This document shows positions 59,917 through 64,000 of a stretch of 64,000 nucleotides of DNA, one piece after another. The notes under the pieces were generated by a model. It saw nothing but the letters and a program-made list of their open reading frames with translations, was not told where the DNA came from and searched no databases. Numbering within the stretch: position 1 is the stretch's first letter; every line of letters starts with the position of its first letter. The stretch spans positions 3,968,001 through 4,032,000 of the forward strand of contig NZ_JACCCC010000001.1 of assembly GCF_013408795.1 (NCBI RefSeq), given 5' to 3'. Both the position numbers and the translations under genes were made by a program. Source of the DNA: Spinactinospora alkalitolerans. Lineage in GTDB: Bacteria > Actinomycetota > Actinomycetes > Streptosporangiales > Streptosporangiaceae.

Positions 59917-60277
59917 CCCGACACGCGAAGAGCCGGCCGGAGCCCAGCCTTGAACGGCTCTTCCGATGCGGCCTGGGGCGCCCACTATGCAGCGTGGCGC
60001 CCCCGCTCAGGAGGACGCGGCAGGATCCGGCCGCTGGTAAGCGGCGTTACCGGGGATCAGAAACCGCCGGTTCCGATACGCGAGGCGATACAGAACTCTC
60101 GAGTCGGAGACGTCGATCCGGCCACACCCTCATCCTGCACTGACCCGTCGGCGACGGTCGCGCACGTGGCCGGCTCCATGGAACCTGCGGCCCGGTCGCG
60201 GCGGGGTACTGGGACCTCGTCCCCGACTGATCGCCTGGGCGATCAGCGTCTGCTCGCTGGGGGAGGCGGCGCCGCGC

Positions 60278-60460
60278 CTACAGGCCGGGCTCGTCTTGGG
60301 CCAGGCGCTCGTAGAGCGCACGGTCGGCACCGGCTCGTCGGCGACCTCGCGCAGCAGCTCGCGCACCGGCCGCGAGGCGTCGAGCTCGGCGCGCAGCGCG
60401 GCGTCCCCTCGTGGCGACCACCACTTCGATGGTCCCACCGCAAGACTCGCTGCGCCGCCA
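60278..60460 (-). pseudogene. Frameshifted gene tail of unknown family
   Basis: A protein-like stretch GDAALRAELDASRPVRELLR and EVADEPVPT switches phase near 60330 and ends DRALYERLAQDEPGL at 60278. Composition and codon use look genuine. The family is not recognised. Confidence 0.35.
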
Positions 60461-60549
60461 AAATTCATCGATACACCGATGCGGTGTTCCAGGGTGCTCT
60501 CAGGGCTGATCGACAAACGCCTTCAGAACCCACGAACAAGATCAGCTGG

Positions 60550-60587
60550 GCCGCGCCGTCCCGCGGCGCGGCGCGGGACGGCGCGGC
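60550..60587 (-). terminator. Terminator after der
   Basis: GCCGCGCCGTCCCGC pairs perfectly with its reverse complement at 60573-60587 across an 8-base loop. It lies 21 bases beyond the der stop on the minus strand. Confidence 0.75.
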
Positions 60588-60608
60588 TCATATGGGCGCC
60601 CGGCGGGG

Positions 60609-62033
60609 TCAGCGGTTCCAGTCCGGGCGCACGCTGCCCTTGGACGCCCTGCCGCGGCCCTTCTTCTCCCGGATCCGCATGCTGAGCTTGATCGGGCTGC
60701 CCTCGAAGCCGAAGTCCTCGCGCAGTCGGCGCTCGATGAAGCGACGGTAGTTGTCCTCCAGGAAGCCCGTCGTGAACAGGATGAAGTGCGGCGGGCGCGC
60801 GTCGGCCTGCGTGGCGAACAGGATCTTGGGCTGCTTGCCGCCGCGCACCGGCGGCGGGGTCGCGGCCACCAGCTCCTTGAGCCAACTGTTCAGCCGCCCC
60901 GTGGAGATGCGGGTGTCCCAGGAGGCCAGCCCGATCTCGATGGCCGGGACGAGCTTCTCGACGTGCCGACCGGTCCTGGCGGAGATGTTCACGCGCGGCG
61001 CCCAGCGGACCCGGAAGAGCTGGCGGTCGATCTCCTTCTCCAGGTAGTACCGGCGCTCCTCGTCCAGCAGGTCCCACTTGTTGAAGGCCAGCACCAGCGC
61101 CCGCCCCGACTCCACGACCTGCTCGATGATGCGCAGGTCCTGCTCGGCCAGCGACTCGCTGACGTCGAGCAGCACGACCGCCACCTCGGCCCGCTCCAGC
61201 GCGGCCCCGGTGCGCATGGTGGCGTAGTAGTCGGCGCCCTGCAGCGCGCGGAACCGGCGGCGGATGCCGGCGGTGTCGATGAACTTCCAGGTCTGCCCGC
61301 CCAGCTCGATGAGCTCGTCGACGGCGTCGCGCGTCGTCCCGGCCACCGCGTCGACGACGACCCGGTCCTCACCGGCCATGCGGTTGAGCAGACTGGACTT
61401 GCCGACGTTGGGCCGCCCGATCAGCGCGACCCGGCGCGGTCCGGCCTCCTCCTCCAGCGACTCCTCGGGCGGCTTCTCGGGCAGCGCGTCCAGCAGCGCG
61501 TCCAGCAGGTCGCCCGAGCCCCGGCCGTGCAGCGCGCTGACGGGGTGGGGCTCGCCCACGCCCAGATTCCACAGTTCGAGCGCGTCGGCTTCGGCGCCGG
61601 CGCCGTCGACCTTGTTCGCCGCCAGCACCACGGGCCGGTCGGTCGAGCGCAGCACGCGCGTGACGGCCTCGTCGGTGTCGGTGATGCCGACGGTGGCGTC
61701 GACGACGAACAGGATCGCGTCGGCGGTCTGCGCCGCGTACTCGGCCTGCCCGGCCACCATGGCCGCCAGACCGCTCACGCTGGTCTCCCAGCCGCCGGTG
61801 TCGACGAGCGTGAACTCCCTGCCCTGCCAGGAGGCGTCGTAGGCCACCCGGTCGCGGGTCACCCCCGGCACGTCCTCCACGACCGCCTCGCGGCGGCCGA
61901 TGATCCTGTTGACCAGGGAGGACTTGCCCACGTTGGGTCGTCCGACAACGGCCACCACGGGTTTCACCGCGGCCTCTTCGGCCTCGTCCGCACGGGGCGC
62001 GTCCGTTGTCGGGAAATCGATGCTGTCAGTCAT
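60609..62033 (-). CDS. der: Ribosome biogenesis GTPase Der (EngA)
   Basis: A 474-residue double GTPase needed for 50S ribosome maturation. Two G domains each start with [10 protein letters not shown] ([20 protein letters not shown] and [20 protein letters not shown]). G3 is DTGGWE and DTAGIR, G4 is NKVD and NKWD. A C-terminal KH-like domain follows, with a basic end ([16 protein letters not shown]). ATG 62033 follows GGGAGC and skips 34 non-family codons. A 25-residue acidic extension precedes the first G domain. It follows cmk by 120 bp, a conserved actinobacterial order. Confidence 0.97.
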   Translation of the reverse strand: MTDSIDFPTTDAPRADEAEEAAVKPVVAVVGRPNVGKSSLVNRIIGRREAVVEDVPGVTRDRVAYDASWQGREFTLVDTGGWETSVSGLAAMVAGQAEYAAQTADAILFVVDATVGITDTDEAVTRVLRSTDRPVVLAANKVDGAGAEADALELWNLGVGEPHPVSALHGRGSGDLLDALLDALPEKPPEESLEEEAGPRRVALIGRPNVGKSSLLNRMAGEDRVVVDAVAGTTRDAVDELIELGGQTWKFIDTAGIRRRFRALQGADYYATMRTGAALERAEVAVVLLDVSESLAEQDLRIIEQVVESGRALVLAFNKWDLLDEERRYYLEKEIDRQLFRVRWAPRVNISARTGRHVEKLVPAIEIGLASWDTRISTGRLNSWLKELVAATPPPVRGGKQPKILFATQADARPPHFILFTTGFLEDNYRRFIERRLREDFGFEGSPIKLSMRIREKKGRGRASKGSVRPDWNR

Positions 62034-62153
62034 GTGAAGCTCCCGGTGCGATGTCCCCACGCGCCCAGGATGCGTGCCGCGGGGACTGGTTGAACGTGCC
62101 TTCCGGCACGGTGGAACCGCGTGCCGCTCGGGCACGCGGAGCGCGCTGAGGTG

Positions 62154-62858
62154 TCAGCGCGCGGTGCGCTCTGCGGCCTCGTCGGCCAGCTTGACGACGA
62201 GGGCGACGACCTCGTCCAGGGAGAGCCCGCTGGAGTCCAGCTCCAGGGAGTCCTCGGCCTGCGTCAGCGGCGAGAGCGCACGGCTGGAGTCGAGCCGGTC
62301 GCGCAGGGCGAGGGCCGCCTCGGTCGCCGCGACGTCGCTCGTTCTGTTCTCCTTGCTCCGGCGGACGGCGCGGGCCTGCGCGCTCGCCGTGAGGTACAGC
62401 CTCACGGGGGCTTCGGGCGCGACGACGGTGGTGATGTCGCGTCCCTCCACCACGATGCCGGCCGCGTCGCGGCGCGCCTCGGCGATGATGTCGCGCTGCA
62501 GCGCTACGAGCCGCTCCCGCACCTCGGGGACGGCGCTGACGGTGCTCACCCGGCCGGTGACCTCGTCGGTCCGGATGGCGCGGGCCACGTCCGTGCCGTC
62601 CACCCGGACGGTGGGGGCTTCGGGGTCGGTGCCCATGGTGATGACCGGTTCCGCCGACCTGGCCGCGACGGCGGCCGCGTCGGCGACATCGACCTGGTGC
62701 TGGATCATCCACCAGGTCATGGCCCGATACATCGCCCCGGTGTCGAGGTACCGCAGTTCGCGCGCCCGCGCCACGCCCTTGGCCGTGCTGGATTTGCCCG
62801 ACCCCGAGGGACCGTCGATGGCGATGACGATGCCCTCGCCGTGACCATGCGCGTTCAC
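62154..62858 (-). CDS. cmk: Cytidylate kinase
   Basis: A 234-residue (d)CMP kinase. It shows the P-loop IDGPSGSGKSSTAKGVA, LRYLDTGAMYRAMTWW, the NMP-binding Arg residues in TDEVTGRVSTVSAVPEVRERL, VVEGRDITTVVAP and a lid with RRSKEN. GTG 62858 is chosen because AAAGG lies nine bases upstream. It phosphorylates CMP/dCMP for nucleotide salvage and is probably co-transcribed with der. Confidence 0.95.
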   Translation of the reverse strand: MNAHGHGEGIVIAIDGPSGSGKSSTAKGVARARELRYLDTGAMYRAMTWWMIQHQVDVADAAAVAARSAEPVITMGTDPEAPTVRVDGTDVARAIRTDEVTGRVSTVSAVPEVRERLVALQRDIIAEARRDAAGIVVEGRDITTVVAPEAPVRLYLTASAQARAVRRSKENRTSDVAATEAALALRDRLDSSRALSPLTQAEDSLELDSSGLSLDEVVALVVKLADEAAERTAR

Positions 62859-63141
62859 TGCGACTACCTTTCCCCGGGGGTGATTCCATCCCATCTCAAC
62901 GCCCCAGACTACCGGTCGCCGACGGTGGTCGTACCCCGCTGTGCGGCGCCGAAGGGCCCGGACCACCGGCCTGCGCGCCGCCGGGGCTCCGGGCACCCGT
63001 CCCCCAACGGGCCGACGCCCGCGAAAGCGACGACCCGAGACCTCCCGCGTCGCCGGACGCTGCGCGCCGACGACAGCCTCACCAGGCCGGCAGGACCACA
63101 GCAGGGCCTGGAGACAACGCCGCCCCTCTCCCACCACCGAT
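62859..63141. other. Spacer between tyrA and cmk
   Basis: About 280 bp of GC-rich DNA. I see no conserved frame and no clear terminator. It may hold an internal promoter for cmk-der. Confidence 0.35.
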
Positions 63142-64000
63142 CTAGGGGTGCACCGACCATCCCTGCTCGGCCAGGGCCCGGGCGAGCTCGTCGGCGGCCT
63201 CGGGGACGACCGAGAGCTGGGCGACGCCCACCGGCAGGCCGGGCGAATGGTCGATCCGGATGTCCTCGATGTTGATGCCGGCCTCGCCCGCGGCGGCGAA
63301 CAGCCGGCCGAGGGCGTTGGGCTCGTCGGGGATGACCACCGGCAGCACCGCATAAGCCGGCGTGCGCTCGGCACCGTGCTTGCCCGGGATGCTGTCGTGG
63401 CCGCGCCGGCCGCGGGAGAGCAGGTCGACCACCCGTCCGGCGGCGCCCCCCTCGTCCCGCAGCGCCGCCGCAGCGGCGGCCAGGTCGGCGGCGACCGCGT
63501 CCAGGACCTCGGCGACCGGGACCGCGTTGTGCCGCAGGATCTCCAGCCACATGCCGGGGTCTCCCCCGGCGATGCGGGTGACGTCGCGCACTCCCTGCCC
63601 CGTCAGCGCGAGCGCGGTGTCGTCGCCGTCGAGCAGCCGGGCGGCCACCGCCGACGACGCCACGTGCGGGGCGTGCGAGACCAGCGCCACGGCGCGGTCG
63701 TGCGCCCGCGCGTCGATGGTCAGCGGATTGGCCCCGCACAGACGGGCCAGTTCGGTCACGACCGCGACCGCGACGCGGTCGGCCTTGCCCGTCGGGCACA
63801 GCGCCCAGGAGCGGCCGAGGAACAGGTCGGCGCGCGCGGCGCTGGGCCCCTGCTTCTCGCTGCCTCCCATGGGGTGGCCGGGGACGTAGGTCGCGAGGTC
63901 GCAGCCGAGTGCGCCCGCCTCCTCGACCACGTCGGCCTTCACGCTGGCGACATCGGTGTAGACGTGCGCCAGGCCGCGGTCCTGGGCGTCGCGCAGCACG
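63142..64000 (-). CDS. tyrA: Prephenate dehydrogenase with ACT domain, 5' end outside the window
   Basis: The last 286 residues of TyrA, which converts prephenate to 4-hydroxyphenylpyruvate in tyrosine synthesis. Visible parts are VYTDVASVKADVVEEA and VPGHPMGGSEKQGPSAA (catalytic/substrate His region), LVSHAPHVASSAVAARL (second His), RIAGGDPGMWLEIL, and from about residue 210 of the visible part an ACT domain (AVLPVVIPDEPNALGRLF, GINIEDIRIDHSP) for feedback control. The NAD-binding start lies beyond position 64000. Confidence 0.93.
   Translation of the reverse strand, partial: VLRDAQDRGLAHVYTDVASVKADVVEEAGALGCDLATYVPGHPMGGSEKQGPSAARADLFLGRSWALCPTGKADRVAVAVVTELARLCGANPLTIDARAHDRAVALVSHAPHVASSAVAARLLDGDDTALALTGQGVRDVTRIAGGDPGMWLEILRHNAVPVAEVLDAVAADLAAAAAALRDEGGAAGRVVDLLSRGRRGHDSIPGKHGAERTPAYAVLPVVIPDEPNALGRLFAAAGEAGINIEDIRIDHSPGLPVGVAQLSVVPEAADELARALAEQGWSVHP

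Noticed and set aside
1-64000. CRISPR array, rRNA genes, phage structural genes or a replication origin
   Set aside because: No regularly spaced direct repeats, rRNA-like sequence, phage modules or clustered DnaA boxes were seen.

Overview
The window is 64 kb of very GC-rich actinobacterial chromosome. Coding codons end mostly in G or C, GTG starts are frequent, and many neighbouring genes overlap by four bases (ATGA or GTGA). A cellulose-regulator type box, GGGAGCGCTCCC, lies before a secreted xylanase. Together these point to a Nocardiopsaceae-like organism (Nocardiopsis, Streptomonospora or Thermobifida relatives). The genus is inference.

Layout, left to right. 1-1.03 kb: start of an amino-acid permease coupled to a nitrilase-family hydrolase, with a divergent GntR regulator (1.2-2.0 kb). 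2.0-2.3 kb: a small element with 16-bp inverted ends that reaches into a flavin monooxygenase gene. 2.2-5.7 kb: that monooxygenase, a metallo-hydrolase and a MarR regulator, an aromatic-degradation type group. 6.1-7.6 kb: a GH10 xylanase with a CBM2 domain. 8.0-16.3 kb: a tightly overlapping operon for a complex-I-like membrane arm (NuoA, H, J, K, L, M, N). Its only hydrophilic protein is a degenerate NuoB/NuoD-like fusion with a histidine-rich linker. 16.4-23.6 kb: a patchwork of broken genes (acyl-CoA ligase, MFS carrier, MerR, IS3 transposase, flavoprotein) between intact P450, glycosyltransferase, ArsR-rhodanese and CmtR/CDF metal genes.

23.6-31.2 kb: a lipid/glycerol block (metallo-hydrolase, SDR, TetR, diacylglycerol kinase, alkylglycerone-phosphate-synthase-like flavoprotein, TetR, GlpD). 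Its right half has the gene order of the Mycobacterium tuberculosis Rv2249c-Rv2252 region. 31.4-35.1 kb: two coupled alpha/beta hydrolases and a winged-helix protein. 35.4-37.3 kb: an NRPS adenylation domain joined to a broken ECF42-type sigma factor.

37.9-44.4 kb: sugar-acid cluster A (Ldh2-family dehydrogenase, IclR regulator, KDG-type kinase, Nramp-related carrier, KDPG aldolase, truncated hydroxyacid dehydrogenase). 45.1-58.4 kb: sugar-acid cluster B (GntR regulator, RraA-like protein, tartronate semialdehyde reductase, ThDP carboligase, arabinonate-type dehydratase, tripartite tricarboxylate-type transporter, two dehydrogenases, HpcH/HpaI aldolase, hydroxypyruvate isomerase). Both transcription units of cluster B share an identical 16-bp promoter motif, so they probably form one regulon. 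Cluster B probably imports a sugar acid, dehydrates it, cleaves it to pyruvate plus a small aldehyde, and passes the aldehyde through tartronate semialdehyde and glycerate.

58.5-60.6 kb: a small unknown gene, tRNA-Pro(GGG) and a strip of decayed regulator and flavodoxin genes. 60.6-64 kb: the housekeeping block der, cmk, tyrA, which continues past the right edge.
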